Source: Alteromonas aestuariivivens | Lineage (GTDB): Bacteria; Pseudomonadota; Gammaproteobacteria; Enterobacterales; Alteromonadaceae | Assembly (NCBI RefSeq): GCF_003367475.1 | Contig: NZ_QRHA01000007.1 | Span: forward strand, 124,001-188,000 | Direction: 5' to 3' | Length of the DNA: 64,000 bases | Part shown: positions 17,666-25,643 of the stretch, piece by piece | Layout: each line of letters starts with the position of its first letter | Numbering within the stretch: the stretch's first letter is position 1 | Position numbers and translations under genes: made by a program | Notes under the pieces: generated by a model | Seen by the model: the letters and a program-made list of their open reading frames with translations, nothing else | What the model was told of the DNA's origin: nothing | The model's database searches: none

Positions 17666-19465
17666 TCAGGCGACAGTGCGCCAGCTTTCCAGTGTTTCGC
17701 TGATGCAACGACGTTGTTCACTGGGCAGTTCTCTAACAGGTTCAAGTTGTGGCTGGAGTTGTTGATGAGTGGGCATGAAGGCCAATTCGGTAAAAGCCAC
17801 CTGATGACACAACTGAATCTGACGTTCTATGGTCTGCTCTGCTGAGCTGGTAGGGTGCTGACATAACTTCCACAATTGCTGGTTAAGAACACTGTCGTAT
17901 CCCCAACGCATCAGCATGAGCGTCGTGGCTCCGTACAGGCAAACACCATAAAGCTCGTTTAACTGACTGACAAATGAAGCAAAGCTTTCGGTTTGATTCC
18001 ACAATTTTATTGCGCCATCCGCAAATGCGCAGTCTTCGTGAAATACGAGGAATACCGATAGCATGCCAAACAAAAGAGCCTGTTGAACCCATTCTTTTTC
18101 ATCGGAGTTGATTTGCCGGTAACTAAATGCTTTCGAGTACAGTCTCTCGCTGAGTAACATGCTGTCAGTCAGTGTATTGACCTGTTCAAACCGACATTGC
18201 TGAGTAAGTATCTGCTGCGCAGCAAAAACCAGAGCGAGGTGCTTGACCGTTTGTAGCCCCAAATTCCGGCCGATGGCCTGTTCGAGGTTTTTGGGCGTCT
18301 GCCCGTAAATTGCCCGGCTGGCTTTACTCATGATGTGGGCGTGGAATATTGGATCCTGGCGTACCAGTTCCGAGACCTGTTCAAGGGTTGTGTGTTCTTC
18401 CGGTAAGTTGATAAGAGCCTGTATGGTTGTTGGTAGAGGCGGAAAATGTTCAACCAGTTCCAATAATTTGTCATTGCCGCGGCGAAAACGCAGTCGACTT
18501 CCCAGCATTCTCAACTGGCCGGCGCTGATTCCGGTGTGGTCCTTAAAACTCCGATCCAGTGATCGGCGATCAGAAAAACCCAAATCCTGCGCAATGGTGT
18601 CTACCTTTTCTCCGCATAGCAGCATTTTGCAGGATTTGTCGTGGATAAAATCTTTGAGCAAGGCGCTGAAACTCAGCTTCTCCTGGCGCAAACTGCGTCT
18701 GAATACCGATTCGCTCATTTGCAGGCGCTCAGCCGCCCAGTCTGCCCGGATCCGGGCGGGACTCTGAGCCTCGCTGAATACTGCCATCAAAGCCTTCTGC
18801 AGACTGGGTTGCTCGCTGGCTTTGTACTCAGGTTTGAGCATGCTTTTGAGTTTTGCGCTGTAATAAAACGAAGGCCTGCTTAGCCATTTGTTACTGATAG
18901 TGAGTGACCACTTTTCATTGGGGGCCTGGACCCCGGAGCTTAGCACTGACAATATTGGATGGGGGCAAGGGGTAATGTCATTGGCGACCCCCAAAGCGTG
19001 AACATCAAATTTGTGTCCGGCAAGATGACGAAACAGGCACAAAAGGAAATAGCACTTTAATACCTGGGATAGCGGAGACTGGCTTGAACGCCATTCAAGC
19101 ACGGTATTCTCATCACACCTATCAAAGTGAAATTCGCAACTTTCTCCAAACAGACTGTCGCCGTAAGCAGCTAATTCCTGTAAGCACTCACTAACGTCTT
19201 TTAGGGCAGTGAAGTAGAGGGTTGTGTTGCCCATACGGTTGAAGTCGAGATAACAGGAGAGTTTTTTTGCGAATTCGGATTGCAGCGCCTGAGGGCACAG
19301 CAAAAACAGTAAACCATCGAGGTCGGCAGCACTCAGTTGCTCCTGCTCAATTTTTGGCAATGCTTCGATAGCCTGTATATCCTGATCGTTGTCAATGCCC
19401 ATGTCTCGTCGCATACTCAACAAGGCCCGGACAATCGCTGACCAAAACAAGCCATTTATTTTCAC
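17666..19465 (-). CDS. AraC-type HTH and HDOD fusion protein
   Basis: A 599-residue protein of unusual architecture. Residues 1-220 resemble the N-terminal sensor region of OruR/ArgR-type AraC regulators (weak match). Residues 240-320 form an AraC-type double helix-turn-helix (WAAERLQMSESVFRRSL, then IAQDLGFSDRRSLDRSFKDHTG). Residues 335-535 match an HDOD domain (FPPLPTTIQALINLP, LVRQDPIFHAHIMSKASRAIYG). HDOD domains are catalytically silent HD-like modules of signalling proteins; joining one to DNA binding suggests a regulator with an extra signal input. A GTG start is supported by GAGGTG upstream. Divergent from a c-di-GMP-switched gene. Function inferred only. Confidence 0.85.
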   Translation of the reverse strand: MKINGLFWSAIVRALLSMRRDMGIDNDQDIQAIEALPKIEQEQLSAADLDGLLFLLCPQALQSEFAKKLSCYLDFNRMGNTTLYFTALKDVSECLQELAAYGDSLFGESCEFHFDRCDENTVLEWRSSQSPLSQVLKCYFLLCLFRHLAGHKFDVHALGVANDITPCPHPILSVLSSGVQAPNEKWSLTISNKWLSRPSFYYSAKLKSMLKPEYKASEQPSLQKALMAVFSEAQSPARIRADWAAERLQMSESVFRRSLRQEKLSFSALLKDFIHDKSCKMLLCGEKVDTIAQDLGFSDRRSLDRSFKDHTGISAGQLRMLGSRLRFRRGNDKLLELVEHFPPLPTTIQALINLPEEHTTLEQVSELVRQDPIFHAHIMSKASRAIYGQTPKNLEQAIGRNLGLQTVKHLALVFAAQQILTQQCRFEQVNTLTDSMLLSERLYSKAFSYRQINSDEKEWVQQALLFGMLSVFLVFHEDCAFADGAIKLWNQTESFASFVSQLNELYGVCLYGATTLMLMRWGYDSVLNQQLWKLCQHPTSSAEQTIERQIQLCHQVAFTELAFMPTHQQLQPQLEPVRELPSEQRRCISETLESWRTVA

Positions 19466-19518
19466 AAGTGCACCTCTTGCTGCTCATCATACAAAAATCA
19501 ATCGCAGTCAAGTTCCAA

Positions 19519-19558
19519 TATACGCAACCTTGATAAAAATCACACCTATCTGCGTATA
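19519..19558. promoter_or_regulatory. Inverted repeat in the AraC-HDOD / PEP-CTERM divergent region
   Basis: TATACGCA (19519-19526) and its exact reverse complement TGCGTATA (19551-19558) are separated by 24 bp, 54 bp upstream of the AraC-HDOD start. Candidate operator for self-regulation or for the divergent gene. Confidence 0.35.
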
Positions 19559-19647
19559 AAAATGTCCTAGAAGATGCTCAAAACTGTCCTATGTCTGTCT
19601 GATGATTGAATTTATTCTTCGGTTTCAGAAATAGATATCAGGTTTGT

Positions 19648-19722
19648 TTCTGTCGCCAAACTTATCGTGAGGTAAGGACGGAAAGCCACGGGTCTTGACG
19701 CAAGACAGCCGGGTTGCAGTGG
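19648..19722 (+). promoter_or_regulatory. c-di-GMP-I (GEMM) riboswitch
   Basis: Aptamer features in order: CAAAC opening, a short P1b stem (CTTA and TAAG) closed by a variable loop, the conserved GGACGGAAAGCC (usual GGACGCAAAGCC with one change), CACGGG, a hairpin (GTCTT, GACGC, AAGAC) and the tetraloop-receptor-like CAGCCGGGTTGC. The outer P1 strands CTGTCGCC (19650-19657) and GGTTGCAG (19712-19719) pair with two G-U wobbles and one mismatch. It lies about 70 bp before the PEP-CTERM-like gene, a known kind of GEMM target. Confidence 0.88.
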
Positions 19723-19735
19723 AATTGCTCAGAGC

Positions 19736-19762
19736 TCTGAATCTGGCCGCGCCAATTTCAGA
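19736..19762 (+). promoter_or_regulatory. Hairpin downstream of the c-di-GMP aptamer (candidate expression platform)
   Basis: Nested exact arms TCTGAA/TTCAGA and TGGC/GCCA around CGC, with small symmetric TC/AT internal mismatches. There is no T-run, so it is more likely a structural or translational switch element than an intrinsic terminator. Confidence 0.5.
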
Positions 19763-19792
19763 CAAATAACTTACGCTGCAAGGATTGATTTG

Positions 19793-20476
19793 ATGAAGCG
19801 AATGATTTTCCCGTTAATACTGGTTGTGGGTTATTTTGTCGGTACCCCGGCATCAGCAGCCGTCATCAAAAATTATGGTTTGGATTTTCAGGGCGCTGAA
19901 CTTACCGCCTATGACTACAACAACCAGAATCAGGGTACCTACAGTGTATGGGACCATCAGGGCTCCGTATTGTCACTGTCCGAAAATGCCTGGTTTACAC
20001 TGAATTTGTCACAGTACTGGGGATTGGATTCCATCAACCTGGATGATCCGTTAACCCAGTGGCTGATCAGTTTTGATTTTTTTGTGAAAGACCGGAATGA
20101 CTCCGGCCTGTCTCCTGAAATTGCTGGCCTGATGTTTGCGGATTTCAGCCAAGGCGTCACTGAGCCTCAGGAGAATCGCACCTTTAATCTGTATGGTACC
20201 CAAAAATTTGGGTACGACAACTTCTCCTGGGACGGCTCAGGTTGGTGGGTATCATACAGTTTTACCCTCGATGAGTTTATGTCGGGTCTCGTGACTGACC
20301 TGGTGTTCATCAATGATTGTGACGGCAATGTGGCTAGTGATAATTGCGGCGGTACCAATGCCCGCTTTAAAGATGTAGTACTGAAACAGGTAACTGAACC
20401 TACCCCAGTTCTTTTCTCTCTGATTGCGTTGGCTGCAATAGGCTGGCGACGGGCTCGCTACCGGATTTTTGGCTAG
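19793..20476 (+). CDS. PEP-CTERM-like exported protein
   Basis: Unrecognised secreted protein of 228 aa with a signal peptide (ending at about ASA/AVIK) and a C-terminal sorting-type tail: a TEPTP motif, a hydrophobic stretch VLFSLIALAAIGW and a basic end RRARYR. This is a PEP-CTERM-like signal normally processed by exosortase; the match is imperfect (EPTP rather than PEP). The body is rich in Asp, Asn, Trp and Tyr, like beta-rich surface proteins. The gene follows a c-di-GMP-I riboswitch, so it probably acts in matrix or surface formation. ATG 19793 has AAGGA upstream. Confidence 0.75.
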   Translation: MKRMIFPLILVVGYFVGTPASAAVIKNYGLDFQGAELTAYDYNNQNQGTYSVWDHQGSVLSLSENAWFTLNLSQYWGLDSINLDDPLTQWLISFDFFVKDRNDSGLSPEIAGLMFADFSQGVTEPQENRTFNLYGTQKFGYDNFSWDGSGWWVSYSFTLDEFMSGLVTDLVFINDCDGNVASDNCGGTNARFKDVVLKQVTEPTPVLFSLIALAAIGWRRARYRIFG

Positions 20477-20542
20477 CTGTCTGCCCGGAGCCTGCAGGTT
20501 CCGGGTTTCCCCTTTCTGCATTTTACGTTAAATGAGAATAAC

Positions 20543-20597
20543 TTGACGTTTTAATCCGTACTGATAGACTCTCGCTGCTGCTGGTTTAATCAGCAGC
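20543..20597 (+). promoter_or_regulatory. Promoter and leader hairpin of the thiamine operon
   Basis: TTGACG (20543-20548) and TAGACT (20565-20570) are 16 bp apart. Directly downstream, GCTGCTG and CAGCAGC (20577-20597, loop GTTTAAT) form a hairpin at the RNA 5' end, just before the TPP aptamer. Confidence 0.6.
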
Positions 20598-20684
20598 TGC
20601 CAAGGGGTGCCTAAACCGGCTGAGATCCGCGACTTGCGGGAACCCTGCAACCTGATCCGGATAATGCCGGCGTAGGGATGGTCT
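20598..20684 (+). promoter_or_regulatory. TPP (THI-box) riboswitch
   Basis: All conserved blocks are present in order: GGGGTGCC, GGCTGAGAT, a variable P3 stem (CCGC and GCGG), ACCCTGCAACCTGATCCGG, and ATAATGCCGGCGTAGGGA. Thiamine pyrophosphate binding should lower expression of the downstream operon. A segment ACGCCGG at 20712-20718, exactly complementary to aptamer bases 20667-20673 and followed by a T-run, may be part of the expression platform. Confidence 0.97.
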
Positions 20685-20750
20685 AAATCACAAGCCTATT
20701 CGTTTGCCGTAACGCCGGGTCCTTTTTCTGTTTAAGATTAAGAGATCCAT

Positions 20751-22805
20751 ATGAAAACAACCTTTATCGTGCTATCTGCACTGGCCTCCAGCGCGCCGCT
20801 GTCAGGTCAGGAAAATCAAATTGAACGCGTAACCGTCACTGGCGATTTTCGTCAGGTTACTCTCGATCAACTCAGCGCTAGCGCTTCTGTGCTTGACGCA
20901 ACACGTTTGCAAAGCCGACAGGCTGACCATCTCGACAGTATCCTCAACTTGGCCCCCAATGTGAATTTTGCTAGTGGTGCATCGAGAGGGCGCTTCATAC
21001 AAATTCGTGGTATTGGTGAACGCAGCCAGTTCGCCGAACCCATTAACCCATCGGTGAGCTTCCTCATAGACGATTTCGATTTTTCCGGGTTGGCCGCAGC
21101 TGGCCTTCTGTTTGATAACCAGCAGGTGGAAGTCTATCGCGGCCCTCAGGCCACCCTGTTTGGAACTGGTGCCTTGGCCGGTGCGGTGAAAATTGTCAGC
21201 ACTGCGCCAACTTCAGAGCCTCAGGGATACGGAGAAGTTCGTATTGCAAAGCAAAATACCTATCGTTTTGAAGGTGGAGCAGGGAGGGCTTTAAGCGACA
21301 ATATCCAGCTACGGGGAGCCTTTTTGCACAATCAGAGTGACGGATTTGTTACCAATACCTATTTGGATGAGGCCAGCAATGATCTTAATGAAACTGCCGC
21401 CCGGCTGGCTCTAAACTGGCAACCTGGCACAGCTTCTGAACTGGCACTCAGCTATCGGTGGTATGACATCGACAACGGCTACGATGCTTTTTCACTGGAT
21501 AATGATCGCAATACCCGCTCTGATGAGCCGGGTTTTGACGAGCATCAGACACACGCCGTGAGCGCCAATTTTTCGCACCAGTTCGCGCCCGGTGAATTAC
21601 GGATTATTGCCACCCATGCCAGCCATAATATTGCCTACGGCTATGATGAAGACTGGACGTATAGCGGATTCCACCCATGGGGGTACACATCTTTCGATGC
21701 CTATTACCGGGAGGTGGATACCCAAACGCTGGAAGCTCGTTTCAGCTCTTCTGAATCAGCCCGCTTATTTGCCGGCAGCACATCCTGGGTCATTGGCGCG
21801 CACCTGAAATCCAGCGATGAAACCTTGCTTAGGCAATACACCTATGCCGACAGTGATTTCAGTAGCAACTATTCACCCACCACAACCGCTGTTTACGCCC
21901 AAACCCAGACGCAACTCACTCCGGTGCTGAGCCTGGTAGTCGGACTTCGGGCCGAAAATTACGGTTTCGACTACCGGGACAATCGCGGACTGAACAATGG
22001 CGACGACACAGACATGCTGGGCGGCAAGCTGGCATTGCAGTACACCAGCGGTGAACATTTCTGGTATGCCAGTGTTTCCCGTGGATATAAGGGCGCTGGT
22101 ATTAACCCGGATGAGCGAGTCAGTGAAGAAAAGCGCTTCTTCGACGCTGAATATAACTGGAATTATGAACTGGGCGTTAAAGGGCCGCTGTTTAACGATG
22201 CTCTGATGGCCCGTGCTGCCATATTTTATATGGATAGGGAAAATACCCAGGTGGCAGATTTTGATTTACACGAGCGTGAAGACGCCCCAGTTGGGTTCAT
22301 TGACATTATTGGCAACGCCGATGTAGGCACTAACCAGGGCGTTGAGCTGGAACTGAGCTGGCAACCCAGTGATGCCTGGCTGGTTCAGTCGAGTATTGGT
22401 TACCTGGATGCCAGCTTTGAGGGATATCAAACAGCTGATGGTAATTTTGTTGAAAAGCAGCGCCAGGCTCAATCTCCTGAATACACCGCTAACCTGTTCA
22501 GCGAATGGCAGATGACCGATAGCTGGCTTTGGCGGTTAGACATGGATTACAAGGATGACTACCGCTTTTCAGACGGTCACGACGTGACTTCTCCTGCGAC
22601 GACCCTGGTAAATTCAGAGCTGGTGTGGTTGCAGCTGGCCTGGGAGACCAGTCTGTGGGTGAAAAATGTCTTCGACCGCACCTATTACATAAGGGGCTTT
22701 GGCGGTTTCAGTAACGACCCGAGAGACTATTATGAGTTTAATGAGCCTTACTACCAGCTGGGTGATGGTCGCCAGTTTGGGGTTACGGTTCGGTATCAGT
22801 TTTAG
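20751..22805 (+). CDS. TonB-dependent receptor for thiamine or a thiamine precursor
   Basis: Outer-membrane importer of 684 aa placed directly behind a TPP riboswitch and ahead of thiamine uptake genes; thiamine or a related compound is therefore the likely ligand (inference from context, matching the Omr1-type receptors described for proteobacteria). It has a short signal peptide (ending at about LSG/QENQ), a TonB-box-like IERVTVTG, a plug with QIRGIGERSQF and VEVYRGPQATLFGTGALAGAVKI, and a barrel ending FGVTVRYQF. It is less related to the other receptors in the window. Confidence 0.93.
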   Translation: MKTTFIVLSALASSAPLSGQENQIERVTVTGDFRQVTLDQLSASASVLDATRLQSRQADHLDSILNLAPNVNFASGASRGRFIQIRGIGERSQFAEPINPSVSFLIDDFDFSGLAAAGLLFDNQQVEVYRGPQATLFGTGALAGAVKIVSTAPTSEPQGYGEVRIAKQNTYRFEGGAGRALSDNIQLRGAFLHNQSDGFVTNTYLDEASNDLNETAARLALNWQPGTASELALSYRWYDIDNGYDAFSLDNDRNTRSDEPGFDEHQTHAVSANFSHQFAPGELRIIATHASHNIAYGYDEDWTYSGFHPWGYTSFDAYYREVDTQTLEARFSSSESARLFAGSTSWVIGAHLKSSDETLLRQYTYADSDFSSNYSPTTTAVYAQTQTQLTPVLSLVVGLRAENYGFDYRDNRGLNNGDDTDMLGGKLALQYTSGEHFWYASVSRGYKGAGINPDERVSEEKRFFDAEYNWNYELGVKGPLFNDALMARAAIFYMDRENTQVADFDLHEREDAPVGFIDIIGNADVGTNQGVELELSWQPSDAWLVQSSIGYLDASFEGYQTADGNFVEKQRQAQSPEYTANLFSEWQMTDSWLWRLDMDYKDDYRFSDGHDVTSPATTLVNSELVWLQLAWETSLWVKNVFDRTYYIRGFGGFSNDPRDYYEFNEPYYQLGDGRQFGVTVRYQF

Positions 22806-22814
22806 GAGGCAGTC

Positions 22815-23084
22815 ATGCAGGTAATGGTAGAAATATCTTTGTATCCGCTTGTGAATGAATTCATTCCGCCTATCCAGGATTTCATTGACCGTCTGAATGG
22901 CTACTCGCAGTTGTCGGTATTCACATCGTCAACCAGTACCCAGGTTAGCGGCGATTATCAGACAGTGGTGCGCATTTTGGGAGAAGAAATGGAGAAAACC
23001 CATCGGTCGGTGGGGCAGGCAATCTTTGTGACCAAGTTTCTTAATTTCGACGCCATGCAATCGCGTCAATCTCAGGGTGATTGA
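22815..23084 (+). CDS. Thiamine-binding-type small protein (MTH1187/YkoF-like)
   Basis: An 89-residue protein of the MTH1187/YkoF superfamily (ferredoxin-like fold; YkoF binds thiamine). It opens with VEISLYPLVNEFIPPIQDFIDRL, typical of the family, and ends with a helix around VGQAIFVTKFL. There is no signal peptide, so it is cytoplasmic. It lies 9 bp after the receptor and overlaps the permease gene by 8 bases. It probably handles thiamine entering through the adjacent permease; a direct role is inferred. Confidence 0.8.
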   Translation: MQVMVEISLYPLVNEFIPPIQDFIDRLNGYSQLSVFTSSTSTQVSGDYQTVVRILGEEMEKTHRSVGQAIFVTKFLNFDAMQSRQSQGD

Positions 23085-23694
23085 ATTGGTGCAGCAGTTT
23101 GTGAATCAGATTGCCGCCACATCATTGGCGGAGTGGCTGGCGGTGGTGCTGGCTCTTGCCTATGTGTGGCTGGCTGCCCGCCAAAACAGCTGGTGCTGGT
23201 TGTGTGCATTTGTCAGTACCTCTATTTACACTTGGCTGTTCTGGCAGGTTACTCTGCCATTCCAGGCAGCGCTGAACGTTTTTTATATGGTTATGGCGGT
23301 TTATGGTTATTACCAATGGGGCAAGGAGAGCAGTGCTGATACGGGGATCCGAAGCTGGCCATTGTGGTGGCATCTGCTACTGATTCCGGCTTTATGGCTG
23401 GCTGCGCTGGGTTTGGCTAACCTTGCCGCCAGCCAGTTTTCCAGTCAGCACCTGTGGCTCGATGCCAGTATTCAGCTCTTCAGCGTGATAACCACCTTTA
23501 TGGTTGCTCACAAGGTACTGCAAAACTGGCTGTACTGGGTGGTGATCGATATTGCCTCAGCCTATTTATGCTTGCAGACTGGCCTGCTTCTGTCAGCCTG
23601 CCTGTTTTTGGGTTACGTGGGGTTTGCTGTTTACGGATACTGGCAGTGGAACCGTGAATGGGAGGGGCAATATGCTACCGAAGGCCCTCACTGA
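23077..23694 (+). CDS. pnuT: PnuC-family permease, thiamine type (PnuT)
   Basis: Inner-membrane facilitator of 205 aa with about seven hydrophobic segments and the PnuC signature around NWLYWVVIDIASAYL. PnuC homologues under TPP riboswitches are assigned to thiamine (PnuT) rather than nicotinamide riboside. The GTG start at 23077 overlaps the preceding stop; a GTG at 23089 is an alternative. Substrate trapping requires phosphorylation, matching the kinase-like gene that follows. Confidence 0.9.
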   Translation: MIELVQQFVNQIAATSLAEWLAVVLALAYVWLAARQNSWCWLCAFVSTSIYTWLFWQVTLPFQAALNVFYMVMAVYGYYQWGKESSADTGIRSWPLWWHLLLIPALWLAALGLANLAASQFSSQHLWLDASIQLFSVITTFMVAHKVLQNWLYWVVIDIASAYLCLQTGLLLSACLFLGYVGFAVYGYWQWNREWEGQYATEGPH

Positions 23695-24472
23695 GCCGGT
23701 AACCCAGGTATTGGGGCTTTCTCCCAGCGCGCAATGGTCTCAAATGGAAAGCGGCGCGGTCAATCGGGTCTGGCGGCTAAAAGACGGCGAAGGCGACTGG
23801 GTGGTGAAATGGCTCGGAGGTGATAATTTCAGCGGGTTGGACCGTAACCGTCAATTCGGGTTGCAACAGCAACTGGCACGTTTGGGCCTGGCTCCGGCAC
23901 CGATATGGAAGAGTGCGGATGCTTCAGTGTGGGTTGAAAAATGGGCAGAACCAAAACGTCCTTCCTGTTTGGTAAACAATGAACCGGCTTTGGTGGCCGG
24001 CAGGGTGCTTGCTACTATTCACCAACAGCAGATAGATGCTGAAGTGCTGGACTTGCCCGGCCGATGGCAGCATTACATCGAACTGGCTCAGCTGGGCCGT
24101 ACCGACCCAATCCGACATGTCGTTACCACTCTTACGCAGCAATGGCTGGAGCAGGACAAGCAAAATTATGTGCTGTGCCACAATGACTTGTCGTTCGGAC
24201 ACATTGTGGATGATATGCGGCCCTGTGTGGTGGACTGGGAATATGCTGCGCTGGGTAATCGTTTCTTTGATCTCGCCAGTTGCAGCCTGATTAACAACAT
24301 GACAGAACGCCAACAGCGCCAAATGGAAGAGGAATACGCACGGAGTGCACAGTTGTCGGCCCAGTGGGTTGGAGAACAACTGGCAAGCCACCTGCCTATT
24401 GTGCAACTGACTACCCAATTGTGGTTTAAAGCCATGCAACGGACTTCTGGTAATGCTGTTGATGCCGGTTAA
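23672..24472 (+). CDS. Thiamine kinase-like phosphotransferase (APH/choline kinase fold)
   Basis: Protein of 266 aa of the aminoglycoside phosphotransferase/choline kinase superfamily, last in the thiamine operon, so probably phosphorylating thiamine and trapping it. The catalytic loop reads H170-N-D172-L-S-F-G-H177 and the metal motif is D188-W-E190. In most relatives the eighth loop position is Asn (HxDxxxxN); here it is His, which could alter Mg binding or activity. The ATG at 23672 has GGAGGGG upstream and overlaps pnuT by 23 bases. Confidence 0.78.
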   Translation: MLPKALTEPVTQVLGLSPSAQWSQMESGAVNRVWRLKDGEGDWVVKWLGGDNFSGLDRNRQFGLQQQLARLGLAPAPIWKSADASVWVEKWAEPKRPSCLVNNEPALVAGRVLATIHQQQIDAEVLDLPGRWQHYIELAQLGRTDPIRHVVTTLTQQWLEQDKQNYVLCHNDLSFGHIVDDMRPCVVDWEYAALGNRFFDLASCSLINNMTERQQRQMEEEYARSAQLSAQWVGEQLASHLPIVQLTTQLWFKAMQRTSGNAVDAG

Positions 24473-24525
24473 CGTGGATTTTTGCCTAAACGGTGAGCAA
24501 TAGAACCAATCTTAAGTAAAAGTGC

Positions 24526-24553
24526 TTTACCTTTAACAACTCATACGTATAAT
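24526..24553 (+). promoter_or_regulatory. Promoter of tRNA-Trp
   Basis: TTTACC (24526-24531) and a perfect TATAAT (24548-24553), 16 bp apart, followed by a GC-rich discriminator (GCGCGC region) typical of stable-RNA promoters. Confidence 0.75.
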
Positions 24554-24565
24554 GCTCAGCGCGCT

Positions 24566-24642
24566 AGGGGTGTAGTTCGAATTGGTAGAACAGCGGTCTC
24601 CAAAACCGATGGTTGGGGGTTCGAGTCCCTCCACCCCTGCCA
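24566..24642 (+). tRNA. trnW: tRNA-Trp (anticodon CCA)
   Basis: Complete cloverleaf, near-identical in layout to E. coli tRNA-Trp: acceptor AGGGGTG pairs with CACCCCT, the anticodon loop is CTCCAAA (anticodon CCA), the T-loop reads TTCGAGT, and 3' GCCA is encoded. Confidence 0.98.
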
Positions 24643-24694
24643 TTTTCCCATCAGCTGAGTTATAGTGTCAGCATACTAATTTTCTTCGTTTTTT

Positions 24695-25180
24695 ATGACG
24701 CATTTTTTATCCGAATATCAAATTGCTGCTTTGCAGGAAATGGGTATCTGCGTCTGGCAATCCCAGCAGGAGAGCAATAGCCATTCAGCCGGGGAATCTG
24801 CCTCAGAGTTGTCAATACGGCAGGCGCCCAAATCTTCTGCGAACAGCCGGGCCAATGGCGCCGAAAAGCTCGCCCAGTTGCGCTCATCGCTGACCGCCGG
24901 AAAGGCGGAATCGGCATCTGCTCATGCCCTGCAACAGTGTGATGAACCTCAACATTCCTCCCCGTTAAGTGCACAAAAGCAGGCTGAGTCAGCTCAACTG
25001 CTCAGTGATATTCGTAGCGCGCTCCTGGTGCTTGGTACTCTGAAAGAATCTGAACAACTGACAGAATGGCACGTAGGTGAACAGTTCCGTGTGACGGGAA
25101 ATACGGTCGTTTTACCGTGTAACCCAAGTGGCATGGGGCCAACCGAAAAACGTAGGCTCTGGCAGTCGATGTGCGGCTAA
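24695..25180 (+). CDS. holD: Probable DNA polymerase III psi subunit (HolD-like)
   Basis: Weakly conserved 161-residue protein. It starts like psi subunits (EYQIAALQEMGICVW, near the clamp-loader-binding N-terminus of HolD), has a variable Ser/Ala/Gln-rich middle (about 20-100), and a C-terminal part LLSDIRSALLVLG followed by GNTVVLP and KRRLWQSMCG that resembles HolD relatives of marine gammaproteobacteria. It sits directly upstream of rimI, the same order as E. coli holD-rimI. Psi links the clamp loader to SSB via chi. Assignment rests on synteny plus short motifs. Confidence 0.6.
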   Translation: MTHFLSEYQIAALQEMGICVWQSQQESNSHSAGESASELSIRQAPKSSANSRANGAEKLAQLRSSLTAGKAESASAHALQQCDEPQHSSPLSAQKQAESAQLLSDIRSALLVLGTLKESEQLTEWHVGEQFRVTGNTVVLPCNPSGMGPTEKRRLWQSMCG

Positions 25181-25187
25181 ATCTCCT

Positions 25188-25643
25188 GTGTCAATAGTTG
25201 TACGACCTGCAACCCCTGATGAGGTTCATCAGGCATATCAATTGCACTGTGAAGCTGTTTTTCGCCCATGGTCGAAAACTACTTTTGAAGATTGCACAAC
25301 GCCCCCGTATGAGTTGTTGGTCGCAGAATCAGGTGAAACATTCATTGGTTACGCTGTGGTGCTGAAAGTTGCCGATGAAGCTACATTGATGGATATTGCC
25401 GTATTGCCGCAAGCGCGTGGGCAGGGAGCGGGCCAAAAACTGCTGGAAGCCCTGCTCAGCGATTGTAACCATTCCATGGCATCTGTTTGGTTGGAAGTAC
25501 GCTCTGGTAACCTGGTAGCTCAACGTCTTTACCATCGGCATGGTTTCGTGGTTCAGGAAGTCCGTAAGGGTTATTACCCGTGTGCAGACGGCACGGAAGA
25601 CGCTGTTATAATGGTAAAATGGCTGAATAAGGAAAGCACCTGA
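25188..25643 (+). CDS. rimI: Ribosomal protein S18-alanine N-acetyltransferase
   Basis: GNAT acetyltransferase for the N-terminal alanine of S18 (other N-terminal alanines possible). The acetyl-CoA motif is RGQGAG in VLPQARGQGAGQKLLE; the LYHRHGF and YY...EDAVIM motifs near the C-terminus are typical of RimI. A GTG at 25188 gives 151 aa, matching RimI length (148 in E. coli). Eight bases after the HolD-like stop, so co-transcribed. Confidence 0.9.
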   Translation: MSIVVRPATPDEVHQAYQLHCEAVFRPWSKTTFEDCTTPPYELLVAESGETFIGYAVVLKVADEATLMDIAVLPQARGQGAGQKLLEALLSDCNHSMASVWLEVRSGNLVAQRLYHRHGFVVQEVRKGYYPCADGTEDAVIMVKWLNKEST

